Assembly: GCA_030706385.1 (NCBI GenBank)
Contig: JAUZOQ010000032.1
Location: 1-34,091 of the forward strand
From: Bacteroidota bacterium
GTDB lineage: Bacteria > Bacteroidota > Ignavibacteria > Palsa-1295
Direction: 5' to 3'
Length of the DNA stretch: 34,091 nt
The notes beneath the pieces are model-generated. The model was not told where the DNA came from and did not search any database. It saw only the letters and a program-made list of their open reading frames with translations. This document shows positions 8,108 to 16,668 of this stretch, piece by piece. Each line of letters begins with the position of its first letter. Within the stretch, counting starts at the first letter, position 1. Position numbers and translations under genes: made by a program.

Positions 8108-8188
8108 CAATATTGGCCCCGTGTAGCTTGTTCGGGCCTTCGAATAGGGTGCAAGCTAATCAAACATTCTGAACCAGTTACAGGGCAC

Positions 8189-8638
8189 TCAAATCACAAG
8201 CAAGAAATTCTCCTTATTCAAACGTGTCGTATGGTATTGCCAATTGATACTCAAGACCTCCGCTATCATTTTTTTTAATTTTCCGAATTCGTCTGGTTTT
8301 CTGAGGTAAATATTGGCACCCTTAAGAAATGTTTTCTCTATATCTTCTTCCGAGGAAGATGTGGAATAAATGACGATGGAAATATTCCTATATTTTTCTT
8401 CACTTCTAATTTCTTCCAAGCATTCGATGCCGCCTTTTCGGGGCATGTTCAGATCTAAGAATATGATATCAGGAAGGACTCCGTTGCCCTTAATCAATAG
8501 ATCCATTAGTTGCTGGCCATCATTGACCATTTTCAAGACCGTCTTGACCCGTATACTTTCGATGGCATCTTTAAAAAATAGACGATCGTCCTCGTCGTCA
8601 TCGGCAAGCAAGATATGAAGTGCATCAGTATCCATCAA
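8189..8638 (-). CDS. Single-domain response regulator
   Basis: A 149-aa CheY-like receiver of the Rcp1-type subfamily often paired with phytochrome-like or hybrid kinases. Visible residues are the acidic pocket LLADDDEDD (D13-D15), the phosphoacceptor D62 in IIFLDLNMPRKGG, S92/T93 in IYSTSSSEED and K114 in LRKPDEF. No output domain follows; after residue 130 there is only a short tail. It would act by protein-protein interaction in a phosphorelay. No histidine kinase is present in the window, so it is an orphan here. Two consecutive ATGs (8638 and 8635) are possible starts, and no clear Shine-Dalgarno decides between them. Confidence 0.92.
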   Translation of the reverse strand: MMDTDALHILLADDDEDDRLFFKDAIESIRVKTVLKMVNDGQQLMDLLIKGNGVLPDIIFLDLNMPRKGGIECLEEIRSEEKYRNISIVIYSTSSSEEDIEKTFLKGANIYLRKPDEFGKLKKMIAEVLSINWQYHTTRLNKENFLLVI

Positions 8639-8854
8639 TCGGTCACAAAATAAGGAAAAGTATATTCAGGCGGCGTTGTGATGAAAATACACAGCGTTCA
8701 TTCGGCATGGGCTCAACAGTTTTAGAGGTCTCTTGAGTTTCTATACCCTTCTCTGACTACTTTTTCGGGCACAGGATTATTGGTAAATGGATATGCGATG
8801 GCTTATAATCGCAAATATGATCGTATCAATATATTTGAGGGATTTCGCAGCCCC

Positions 8855-9406
8855 TTAGTCAACCTGGCGTTTCTTAAGCATGATTTCCTTGAATTTCGTA
8901 GGTGTTAGCCCCGTGATCATCTTAAATTGATTTGAGAGGTATGCTACGCTGCTGTAACCAAGCTGATAGGATATTTCAGTAAGGGTGAGATTCTCATTGA
9001 GGAGCATTTCTTTAATACGCTCCACTTTTTGAATAATAGTAAAATGAGTGATGGATGTGTAAGTTGCTTCTGAAAAAACCGCTGTCAGATAGCCATAACT
9101 ATAGTTAAGCTTCTTGCTTAGATAATCCGAAATATTGACATTCGGGCGGTCCTCGCCTTGCTTAACCATATCGACGATCGCTCGTCGGATCTGTTCGACC
9201 AGATCGTCAGGAACATCTTCGGAGAGTTCAATTCCGAATCTTGAAAGTGCAGAGTTTAGCTCTTTTCTTTTTTCATCGCTTATCCTGCCATCTACGATCA
9301 AGGCGCTAGTATTGCCCATTTCGTATTCCACCCCCATGGCCTTTAAATGATCCTCGACGATAACTCTCACTGCTACACCTGGAACGGTATGTATAGTTAA
9401 TTTCAT
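8855..9406 (-). CDS. AraC-family regulator with degenerate HMA-like N-terminal domain
   Basis: A 183-aa protein. Residues 80-178 are a typical AraC DNA-binding domain with two helix-turn-helix units (LSKKLNYSYGYLTAVFSE; LTLTEISYQLGYSSVAYLSNQFK) and the closing GLTPTKFKEI. The N-terminal ~75 residues (MKLTIHTVPGVAVRVIVEDHL...) align with a small heavy-metal-associated-like fold common in Bacteroidota AraC regulators. There the first strand usually continues into a CxxC-type motif; here it reads TVPGVAVRV with no Cys. The protein has no Cys at all, so metal sensing by the usual thiol pair is unlikely. It may respond to another signal or act constitutively. Neighbours on the same strand are the AHSA1 gene upstream and the orphan response regulator downstream. 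Confidence 0.9.
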   Translation of the reverse strand: MKLTIHTVPGVAVRVIVEDHLKAMGVEYEMGNTSALIVDGRISDEKRKELNSALSRFGIELSEDVPDDLVEQIRRAIVDMVKQGEDRPNVNISDYLSKKLNYSYGYLTAVFSEATYTSITHFTIIQKVERIKEMLLNENLTLTEISYQLGYSSVAYLSNQFKMITGLTPTKFKEIMLKKRQVD

Positions 9407-9575
9407 TGTTATTCCGTATTCTGGCGATCAATTAGGGGACGGTGCACTTTCAAACGATTAAGGCGTTGGAAATAGTTTTCCTCGCCGCTCATTAGCGGGA
9501 AAGGAAATGCTTCAAGGGGGAATCTCGCACCCGCTTCTTGTAACAGCATGATATACCCATAGATAAATACACAAT

Positions 9576-9591
9576 AACCGTTCAAACGGTT
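9576..9591. promoter_or_regulatory. Operator-like palindrome upstream of the AraC gene
   Basis: AACCGTT and AACGGTT form a perfect inverted repeat separated by CA. It lies between the AHSA1 stop and the AraC start, about 170 bp upstream of the latter. No T tract follows, so it looks more like a protein-binding site than a terminator. The binding protein is unknown. Confidence 0.35.
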
Positions 9592-9657
9592 GTCGAAAAT
9601 GTGCTTGAGGATCGAGAGATTTTGATACGAAGCTTAAGTATTATTTCACTCTGACGA

Positions 9658-10086
9658 TTAGCATTCCAAGATTCTCTTCATTGCTTCGAGAACGTGCCCC
9701 CAATTCTGTTCGGAATGCTCTCTGGCCGCCTCCGATTTATTGTTATCCTGCGTAAGGGTGAGCCTCGTACCGCCATCCATTTCTTCTAATAGATATGTCA
9801 CTGTGGCATAATTTTCAGGCTTGTCCTCGGTTCCGGACATCGAACTCCAGTACGTGGATTTCAAGATCTTCTTAGGGACGAGTTCCAAAATTGTCCCGCC
9901 ATCCTCATACTCCTTTCCTTCCCAGACACCCTTGTAGCTGATCCTGCCACCAACCTTCCAGTCGGCCGTCATATTTGTCCCGAAAAGATACTGACGGACG
10001 ATCGATGGATCAGTGAGCGCCTCCCAAACCTTTGAGGGAGTTGCTTTAATAAGAATGGATCTATGGACTATCCGATTAGAATTCAT
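9658..10086 (-). CDS. SRPBCC/AHSA1-type protein
   Basis: A 142-aa START-like (SRPBCC) protein of the Activator of Hsp90 ATPase homologue 1 group. It starts MNSNRIVHRSILIKATPSKVWEALTDP and carries the typical (M/L)TADWKVGGRISYKG, W.G..Y.DGGTILELVP, and a C-terminal helix ending EQNWGHVLEAMKRILEC. The frame extends to 10173, but those 29 residues do not fit the family, so I chose the ATG at 10086. Such proteins have a hydrophobic cavity; the bacterial members' ligands are mostly unknown. Although named after an Hsp90 activator, no Hsp90 gene is in view. Confidence 0.88.
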   Translation of the reverse strand: MNSNRIVHRSILIKATPSKVWEALTDPSIVRQYLFGTNMTADWKVGGRISYKGVWEGKEYEDGGTILELVPKKILKSTYWSSMSGTEDKPENYATVTYLLEEMDGGTRLTLTQDNNKSEAAREHSEQNWGHVLEAMKRILEC

Positions 10087-10194
10087 CGTTATCTTAATAA
10101 GTTTATCAACAGTCAACAGCACAGCACCTAGGTCGCAGTTCCTCAATTTCTGTCTAACTTTTTGGCTTTCCACATCGATAGGTTATGGAGGATA

Positions 10195-12561
10195 CTAGAT
10201 ATGCATGGCCATATTTAGCACAAGATTACGCGGGTCTTCCCAGGCAGCCCCGCTAAAATAAGCACCCTTAATCAGGTGGTCATTATCGAACAAATTATTA
10301 ATATACATAGAGAGTTCGATCGAATTTCCGCCCGATAAATGAAGTGTGTATCCTAGGGATAGATTAACAACCCACGAAGGTGTTGTATGTGCACCTTGAT
10401 TGAAATCGAAGAGTCCGGAGCTATACTCAAACATGGAATTCCCGTTCGTCAGCCCCGATGAATAGATGGGCGTCACATCAACATACCAATCGTGCGGTTG
10501 ATATTTTAGCCCCAATACGACTGAAAGCCTCTGATCGTGATCAAGATCGGTTACAATTCCGGCGTTTTGAAACGCGAGGAATCCTCCCGTTATCACACCC
10601 GATCCGAAGGCATGAACGAGAGCGCAATTTGCGTATCCTGAAAAAAAGGTTGATGGATCACTATAAGATAATCCAACCTCCACTCCGTTAGTGACAACTT
10701 TTGAAATATTTACGGGGGTCTTCACTGCACTTGAGCCCACAGTCTGATCGTCAACACCCGGCACTGCGAGCTTGCGAAAAAAGGCAAGTTTAGATCTTAA
10801 ACCGAAGTCCAGATTGTACAGAAACGCAGCCTCATACATGTCATCACTCTCCGCCACTGTCGGGAATGCCGTATTACCCGCGACATTGGAAGAAATCGTA
10901 CGCAATCCTTCTATATTATTCGGCATGAACAGTCGGCCATAGTATAGATAGGCTGTTGCATTTTCATCAAAAAAAATATTCCATTTCAGGCGAGGACTAA
11001 TTTGTTTTTGAAAGGGCGCGTCCGGGGCAATATGCTGATCATAACGAATGCCCAGATCGATAGCAGTCCATTCTGCAGGATGAATCTCCGATTGGGCGAA
11101 AAAACCAAAATCCGATCCGACATAGTTAGTTGCAATTACGGGGCCTGAACTTCCATTCGAATCCATTGAAGAAAAATTCTCTGTACCTCTGGTAACCGAA
11201 AGACTAAGACCAGCCGCGACCATGAATTCATGCGAAAAGCGCAGATCATACTTCACGCGTGTTCCAAAGGTTGTGAATCCCCTATCCTCCGCAAGCGTAT
11301 AGCCCTTGGTAGTATCTGATGGAAATCTGAAATTATGGGCATCTACAGCGCCCGGAGAAAAGATCAATCCCCCCTCACGGGCATAAAATCCAATGAATAC
11401 GTTCGATTCCTTGTCTGCTTCTCTTGAGACGGTGTGGAACAAAGATAAAGTTTGAAAGGCATTTGATGTTTGCTGATGATCATCCTTCGGTCCTTCTTCA
11501 ATTGGATCGTAAGGGATTTCGGTCTGCGTTCTTCCGAAATTTAAATTCATTGTGAGATAGTCGTTGTCACCCGCCAGATAATCAAGCTTCCCATATAAGA
11601 AATAATCAAACCCGTGATCGTGATATATAAATGGAAGTGGAGAATCGATACGTCGATCGGTTTCCTGTCTGGATCCGGAAAGAAAAACTCCAAGCTTTCC
11701 CAAGTGATCGCTGAAAGAGAGAGCTTGACCGTTCACGCTAAATGGCCTTAATTTCTGAGAGTGAATTCCCAAAGAATCGGGAGAATTATTGTCCCGGCCA
11801 AGGTAACTTCCGGCGTACGTGGAAAGATCAAAATGTGCTTTGCCCCCTGGCACCCTATTCTGTACATCAATTACCGCTGCCATTTGTCCGCCATACTCGG
11901 CAGGGAATCCGCCGGTGAGGAACGTTGCACGCTCGATGACTTTGGAATCAACTACTTCGTTCAACCCTCCAAAAACACCGAGTGGTATTGGGATACCATC
12001 GACATAGTACATATACTCACCATGCTGCCCTCGAATATGAACCTCTCCGGTCGGAGCCTTGGCAGCACCGATCATGTTCTCCTGAATCAAATTTGTCATT
12101 CGAGCGATCGGAGAAGGGTGGTATGTTTCGGCCTCGAACACTTGTGCTCCGGTCTTTGGATCGATGGTCGTAATATTCTGGTCATGTTCGCCAGTGACGG
12201 TTAGCTCTTCATGAATGACTTCTCTAAGATAAACGGTCTTTGTAGAGTTGAATTTATCTATGAGTATGGAATCGGAATAGCTCACATAATCGACAAGTTG
12301 CACAGAGATGATATACCATCCCGGCTTAATATCCGAAAAAGTAGCTCTACCTGTAGGATCGGTAATTTTACCTACTACTAAAGCGCCATTCTTCCTCAGG
12401 GAGACTCGTGCTAGCTGAAGAGGGGTATCTTGCGTGCTATCAATAACGACTACGGAATATGACACACCCTCGATCGGCAATGTGGTCGAAAACGCATTGC
12501 TAAATACTCCAACAAGGAGAACGAGAAATACGAAAAAGACAAATCCTTTTCGGCTGAACAT
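10195..12561 (-). CDS. TonB-dependent receptor
   Basis: A 788-aa outer-membrane receptor. The signal peptide MFSRKGFVFFVFLVLLVGVF is followed by a carboxypeptidase-regulatory-like beta-sandwich (about 33-115, D.TQDTPLQLARVSLRKNG... IKPGWYIISVQLVDY). Then come a TonB-box-like EELTVTG (near 120), a plug (about 150-250, VHIRGQHGEYMYYVDGIPIP and GGFPAEYGGQMAAVIDV) and a long beta-barrel to the C-terminus. It imports a substrate across the outer membrane with TonB energy. The small HxH/CxxC membrane protein directly upstream on the same strand suggests a metal or metal-chelate substrate, but the sequence does not prove it. No tonB-exbB-exbD genes are in the window. Confidence 0.93.
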   Translation of the reverse strand: MFSRKGFVFFVFLVLLVGVFSNAFSTTLPIEGVSYSVVVIDSTQDTPLQLARVSLRKNGALVVGKITDPTGRATFSDIKPGWYIISVQLVDYVSYSDSILIDKFNSTKTVYLREVIHEELTVTGEHDQNITTIDPKTGAQVFEAETYHPSPIARMTNLIQENMIGAAKAPTGEVHIRGQHGEYMYYVDGIPIPLGVFGGLNEVVDSKVIERATFLTGGFPAEYGGQMAAVIDVQNRVPGGKAHFDLSTYAGSYLGRDNNSPDSLGIHSQKLRPFSVNGQALSFSDHLGKLGVFLSGSRQETDRRIDSPLPFIYHDHGFDYFLYGKLDYLAGDNDYLTMNLNFGRTQTEIPYDPIEEGPKDDHQQTSNAFQTLSLFHTVSREADKESNVFIGFYAREGGLIFSPGAVDAHNFRFPSDTTKGYTLAEDRGFTTFGTRVKYDLRFSHEFMVAAGLSLSVTRGTENFSSMDSNGSSGPVIATNYVGSDFGFFAQSEIHPAEWTAIDLGIRYDQHIAPDAPFQKQISPRLKWNIFFDENATAYLYYGRLFMPNNIEGLRTISSNVAGNTAFPTVAESDDMYEAAFLYNLDFGLRSKLAFFRKLAVPGVDDQTVGSSAVKTPVNISKVVTNGVEVGLSYSDPSTFFSGYANCALVHAFGSGVITGGFLAFQNAGIVTDLDHDQRLSVVLGLKYQPHDWYVDVTPIYSSGLTNGNSMFEYSSGLFDFNQGAHTTPSWVVNLSLGYTLHLSGGNSIELSMYINNLFDNDHLIKGAYFSGAAWEDPRNLVLNMAMHI

Positions 12562-12634
12562 ATTTAAAAGTGAAGATTCTGATTAATAAAAAGAGAAGCA
12601 AATACTTCTTAACGAAGTTTAAAACGTGCAGAGG

Positions 12635-13024
12635 TTAGGCTATAGAGGGTGGGCCGCGAGATTCCGAAGATGAATGAAATTTACCGAGAAAAGGCGCAAA
12701 TGCTTGGAGTATACGATGCGAAACGCTAAAGGTCTGCATCGGTAAAATTACTGCGTCACCAGGATCTACGGCCTGGGTTGCTTCATATTCGCAGGCATCA
12801 CAATGAAGAACAGAGACCTTTGCAGAGGTTGTTTGAGTCTCGAATACATGTGTGTGAAGATAGGGCGAGGCGAGCCTAATCATAAGTAGTACGACTGCAA
12901 GTAGCCCGATTGAAGCTCGGAATACAGGGGATTTGCGATCGATGTTTACTATTTCATTCTTCACGGCATGGAAAATGAGAAATCGATAGGCTAAGTTCCA
13001 AAGCGCTACCGGGATTTCATTCAC
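12635..13024 (-). CDS. Small membrane protein with HxH and CxxC motifs
   Basis: A 129-aa hypothetical protein. One transmembrane segment (about 38-55, SIGLLAVVLLMIRLAS) is followed by YLHTHVFETQ and then HCDACEYEAT, an HxH plus CxxC arrangement on the outer side. Small proteins of this build often sit beside TonB receptors in Bacteroidota, and the motif order resembles the DUF2946-type group. It may hand a metal to, or sense it for, the adjacent receptor (gap 73 bp). The GTG at 13024 is the furthest start; a GTG about 20 codons downstream would also leave the membrane segment intact. The family assignment is tentative. Confidence 0.6.
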   Translation of the reverse strand: MNEIPVALWNLAYRFLIFHAVKNEIVNIDRKSPVFRASIGLLAVVLLMIRLASPYLHTHVFETQTTSAKVSVLHCDACEYEATQAVDPGDAVILPMQTFSVSHRILQAFAPFLGKFHSSSESRGPPSIA

Positions 13025-13075
13025 TCCGCTCTAAGTTCTATCTACAATAATTCACCATCCGCCCTACAGATTAAG

Positions 13076-14776
13076 TTGAAGCAGATCATTATTCTCTTTG
13101 TCTTGCTACTCGTGATCCTCGAAGCAACTGCCAGTGAGGCATCACCCGGCCAACATACCCTACATAACACCAATGGCGGCAAAAAATATGGCGGTGCCAT
13201 TCATCTCAATGAAAATGAGGAGCCTCGCTCCTTCGACCCTGCCCAGATCAGCGAGAAAGGAAACATCGACATAGCGGAAAATATATATGATCGCCTACTT
13301 GAATACGATGAAAACCTAAATGTAAGACCGAGTCTCGCCAAATCCATGCCCGAGATCTCCCCGGACGGACTGATATATACTTTCCATCTCCGCACTGATG
13401 TCTATTTTCATGATGATCCATGCTTCCCGGGAAGCATCGGTCGAAAGTTCACGGCAAGAGATGTGCTCTATTGCTGGACACGGTCATGTGATCCTCGGAC
13501 GCGTACACTTGCCATGCCATATTTCGAGATAATCCAAGGTGCACAGGAGTATTACGCAGACCCGATATTGCACTCGGAAGGAGTCAAGGGAATACAGACG
13601 CCGGACGATTCCACGTTCGTAGTTACGCTGACTACGCCTTTCTCTCCTTTCATCGACTATTGTGCAACCGTAGGTTTCATTTGTCCGAGGGAAGCAATAG
13701 AGAGGTACGGTGACGACTTTATCCATCATGCCGTTGGAACCGGTCCGTTCAAGCTTGTTGATTATGAGGCAGGTAACTACTGCTTATTACTAAGAAATCA
13801 ACATTATTGGGGCAAGGATCCAGAAGACAACCAATTGCCGTACCTCGACTCCGTTCGATTTACCTTTGTACAGGATAGTCGAATAGAGATGCTCGAATTT
13901 AAAGCAGGGCGTCTTGATCACAAATATCGGATTCCCTCCGGATCATTTGAAAATGTATTCGATAAGAGCAACCGTCTCAAGGATGAATATCGACAATATC
14001 AGATAGGCAGGGTGGCTGCGAATTCAACGCAATTTTACGGTTTCAACTGTGAGATGCCCGGTGTGTCGAACGTTCACTTGCGCCGGGCGATCAGTCTTGC
14101 AATCGATAGAAAAAAAATAGTTGCCGATATCCTGGGGGAACAGGCCTCCGGTCCAGGCGACTATGGCCTAGTCCCGCCCTCTATGTTGCCGAATCGTGCG
14201 ATCAATGGCATGAATTTTAATCCCGCAAAGGCAAGGAAGGAGCTTGGAATCGCGAAAAAAGAATTGAATGGAAAGATACCCGAAATCAAACTTTGTGTTA
14301 ACCAAGGTGGGGGGAGAAATCAGCAAGTTGCGCAGGCCGTGATTTCGATGGTAAAAGACTGTTTGGGGATTGATATTCAAATAGAAATTAGAAGTTGGCC
14401 GGATCTGACCGAATTGATCGATGCGGGCAAGGCTCCATTCTTCAGACTTGGGTGGATATCCGATTATCCTAACCCCCAAAGTTTTCTGGCACTTATCTAT
14501 GGCAACAATATTCCGAGCTCGGGACCTAGTTCGATGAATTTGGTACGCTACCGTAATTCAGTATTCGATAGGTTATATGAAGAGGCTCTACGCGAAACCA
14601 ACCGATCCAAGGCACTCAATTTATGGGCACAATGCGACAGGGTCGCTGTGGAGGATGCCGCAATGGTTATTCTTTACTATGACGAGGACTTCCACTTGTT
14701 GCAGCCCTGGGTTATGGATTTTCCCATCAATTCACAGAATGATAATGCGATGAAACATGTCTGGTTCTCTCAGTAA
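13076..14776 (+). CDS. Oligopeptide-type ABC substrate-binding protein (secreted form)
   Basis: A 566-aa family 5 (OppA/DppA-like) solute-binding protein. The start is a TTG at 13076, the only codon that supplies the signal peptide MKQIIILFVLLLVILEATAS. No Cys follows, so cleavage by signal peptidase I is expected. The mature protein begins with a GGKKYGGAIHLNE motif, then SFDP..I, ENIYDRLLEYDENL.VRPSLAKSMPEIS and FHLRTDVYFHDD. In the C-terminal lobe FRLGWISDYPNPQSFLALIY and YYDEDFHLLQPWV are typical. It is a close paralogue of the next gene. No permease or ATPase genes accompany it. It is divergent from the HxH/CxxC gene, with only 51 bp between the starts. Confidence 0.92.
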   Translation: MKQIIILFVLLLVILEATASEASPGQHTLHNTNGGKKYGGAIHLNENEEPRSFDPAQISEKGNIDIAENIYDRLLEYDENLNVRPSLAKSMPEISPDGLIYTFHLRTDVYFHDDPCFPGSIGRKFTARDVLYCWTRSCDPRTRTLAMPYFEIIQGAQEYYADPILHSEGVKGIQTPDDSTFVVTLTTPFSPFIDYCATVGFICPREAIERYGDDFIHHAVGTGPFKLVDYEAGNYCLLLRNQHYWGKDPEDNQLPYLDSVRFTFVQDSRIEMLEFKAGRLDHKYRIPSGSFENVFDKSNRLKDEYRQYQIGRVAANSTQFYGFNCEMPGVSNVHLRRAISLAIDRKKIVADILGEQASGPGDYGLVPPSMLPNRAINGMNFNPAKARKELGIAKKELNGKIPEIKLCVNQGGGRNQQVAQAVISMVKDCLGIDIQIEIRSWPDLTELIDAGKAPFFRLGWISDYPNPQSFLALIYGNNIPSSGPSSMNLVRYRNSVFDRLYEEALRETNRSKALNLWAQCDRVAVEDAAMVILYYDEDFHLLQPWVMDFPINSQNDNAMKHVWFSQ

Positions 14777-14903
14777 GGCTGGGACGATGGCAGGTCGATC
14801 GACATAATGGAGAACTTGGACAGAAAATCACTGTGGCTGGGGATTCCATCTGTCATTCTTTCCGTTCCAATATCTCAATAATTCTAATTATCTCTGAGTT
14901 AGT

Positions 14904-16613
14904 ATGAAGAAATTCCTCGGTTTATTGTGTCTCAGCTTCGTATTGCTTTTCATATCTTGTGGGAAGAAGTCAGGATCACGGCATGCTCTTAGGGACGCGA
15001 AAGGCGGCAAGAAGTATGGCGGCGCGATACACCTGAATGAAACCGGTGATCTCCGTTCTCTTGATCCTCCTCAGATCAACGATCAAACAAGTGGTCATAT
15101 CGGTGAGAATATATACGACCGTCTTCTTGAATTCGATAATTCACTCCAACTCCATCCATCCTTAGCTAAGGCACTGCCGGAAATATCATCTGACGGAGTA
15201 ACCTATACTTTTCATCTTCGGACCGACGTCTATTTTCAGGATGATGATTGCTTCCCGGGCGGCAAAGGACGAAAAATGACTGCAAAGGATATTGTCTACT
15301 GCTGGAGCAGAGCATTAGACCCGGCGACCAATACGCTTGCGCTTCCCTATTTCCAGATAATCAAGGGAGCCAAGGAATATTTCGATAGCAAGGCTAAGCT
15401 TGCAGGGGGTGTTGCAGGCCTCCAAGCTCCGGATGATTCGACATTCATCGTGACTCTGAAAGTCCCTTTCTCACCATTCATTAACTACTGTATGGTCGGA
15501 AACGCCTTCATCTACCCACATGAAGCTGTTGAGAAGTATGGAAAGGATTTTACTCACCATGGTGTCGGCACAGGTCCCTTCAGATTTGCTGAGTATAAAG
15601 AGGGAAGATATTGCCTCTTGGTACGCAATGAGCATTATTGGGCGAAAGATGAAGCTGGCAACCAGCTTCCCTATTTGGATACTGTTCGCTTTTCATTTAT
15701 GCAAGATGATAAAGCTGAATTCCAGGAATTCAAAGCTGGGAATCTGGACCATAAATATCGCATACCGAACGAGTTTTTTGCCGACGTTGTAGATGAGAAT
15801 AAGAACCTCAAAGGCGATTATAAGAAGTATCAACTTGGTAAGATCGCAGCGATCGCCACACAGTTTCATGGATTTAATTGTCAGTTCCCTGGCGTATCGA
15901 ATGTGCACCTTCGGCGGGCCATTAGTTTCTGTGTCGACAGAAGAAAAATCGTAAAGTACATTTTGAAGAACCAAGCAGCTGCTCCTGGAGAGCATGGCTT
16001 AGTACCTCCGTCGATGCCGGGATTCCCATTCGACCAAGTGCAGGGCTTTGTTTTTAATCCCGATAGTGCCAGAGCCGAGCTAGAGATCGCGAAGAAAGAA
16101 CTCCACGGTGAGGTGCCGGACCTGACACTCTACGTGAATAAAGGCGGTGGAAGAAACGAAGATGTTGCACAGGCAGTCCAGGCAATGATCAAGGAGAACC
16201 TCGGCATCGACATTCATCTCGAAGTCAAGGAGTGGGCACAGCTTACGCCAATGATCGATGACGGCAAGGCTGCGTATTTCAGGCTCGGATGGATTGCGGA
16301 CTACCCTGATCCGCAAAACTTTCTGAATCTGCTCTATAGTAAGAATATCCCATCCAGTGGACCGAGCTCAATTAATCAGACTCGTTATAAGAATCCGGAA
16401 TTTGACAAGCTGTATGAGATGGCGATCCACGAAATTGATCGTTCGAAGGCCATGCAGCTCTGGGCCCAATGCGATCAGCTAGCAATCCGAGATGCTCCTC
16501 AAGTAATCCTATATTACGATGAGGATTATCATGTCATTCAGCCGTGGGTCAAGGACTTCCCCATCGATGCGCAAGATAATAATCCAATGAAAAGGGTATG
16601 GCTTTCGGAGTAA
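14904..16613 (+). CDS. Oligopeptide-type ABC substrate-binding lipoprotein
   Basis: A 569-aa family 5 solute-binding protein, collinear with its paralogue 127 bp upstream along the whole length. The signal peptide MKKFLGLLCLSFVLLFISC ends in a lipobox, so this copy is membrane-anchored, unlike its neighbour. It shares the GGKKYGGAIHLNE motif after the signal, ENIYDRLLEFDNS, FHLRTDVYFQDDDCFPGG, and the C-terminal GWIADYPDPQNFLNLLYS and YYDEDYHVIQPWV. The substrate is probably a peptide or similar small solute. The permease must be encoded elsewhere if the protein serves an ABC importer. Confidence 0.94.
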   Translation: MKKFLGLLCLSFVLLFISCGKKSGSRHALRDAKGGKKYGGAIHLNETGDLRSLDPPQINDQTSGHIGENIYDRLLEFDNSLQLHPSLAKALPEISSDGVTYTFHLRTDVYFQDDDCFPGGKGRKMTAKDIVYCWSRALDPATNTLALPYFQIIKGAKEYFDSKAKLAGGVAGLQAPDDSTFIVTLKVPFSPFINYCMVGNAFIYPHEAVEKYGKDFTHHGVGTGPFRFAEYKEGRYCLLVRNEHYWAKDEAGNQLPYLDTVRFSFMQDDKAEFQEFKAGNLDHKYRIPNEFFADVVDENKNLKGDYKKYQLGKIAAIATQFHGFNCQFPGVSNVHLRRAISFCVDRRKIVKYILKNQAAAPGEHGLVPPSMPGFPFDQVQGFVFNPDSARAELEIAKKELHGEVPDLTLYVNKGGGRNEDVAQAVQAMIKENLGIDIHLEVKEWAQLTPMIDDGKAAYFRLGWIADYPDPQNFLNLLYSKNIPSSGPSSINQTRYKNPEFDKLYEMAIHEIDRSKAMQLWAQCDQLAIRDAPQVILYYDEDYHVIQPWVKDFPIDAQDNNPMKRVWLSE

Positions 16614-16668
16614 AGAACCGGTACTTCGTGGGCAGAGCCTGCTCTTTGTAACGACCTCAGTAAGAGAC

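Larger units (their letters stand above)
7653..8188. other. 536-bp gene-free region rich in inverted repeats
   Basis: No credible protein-coding frame lies here on either strand. It contains a series of perfect or near-perfect inverted repeats: CTTACA/TGTAAG (7753-7782), TATGAATAAC/GTTATTCATA (7861-7935), TTCATCGCATG/CATGCGATGAG (7953-8018), TGCCTCACTC/GAGTGGGGCA (8071-8095) and TAGCTTG/CAAGCTA (8124-8158). Two of these are followed by T-rich tracts on the plus strand, although both flanking genes are on the minus strand. This points to a plus-strand non-coding transcript. Confidence 0.7.
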
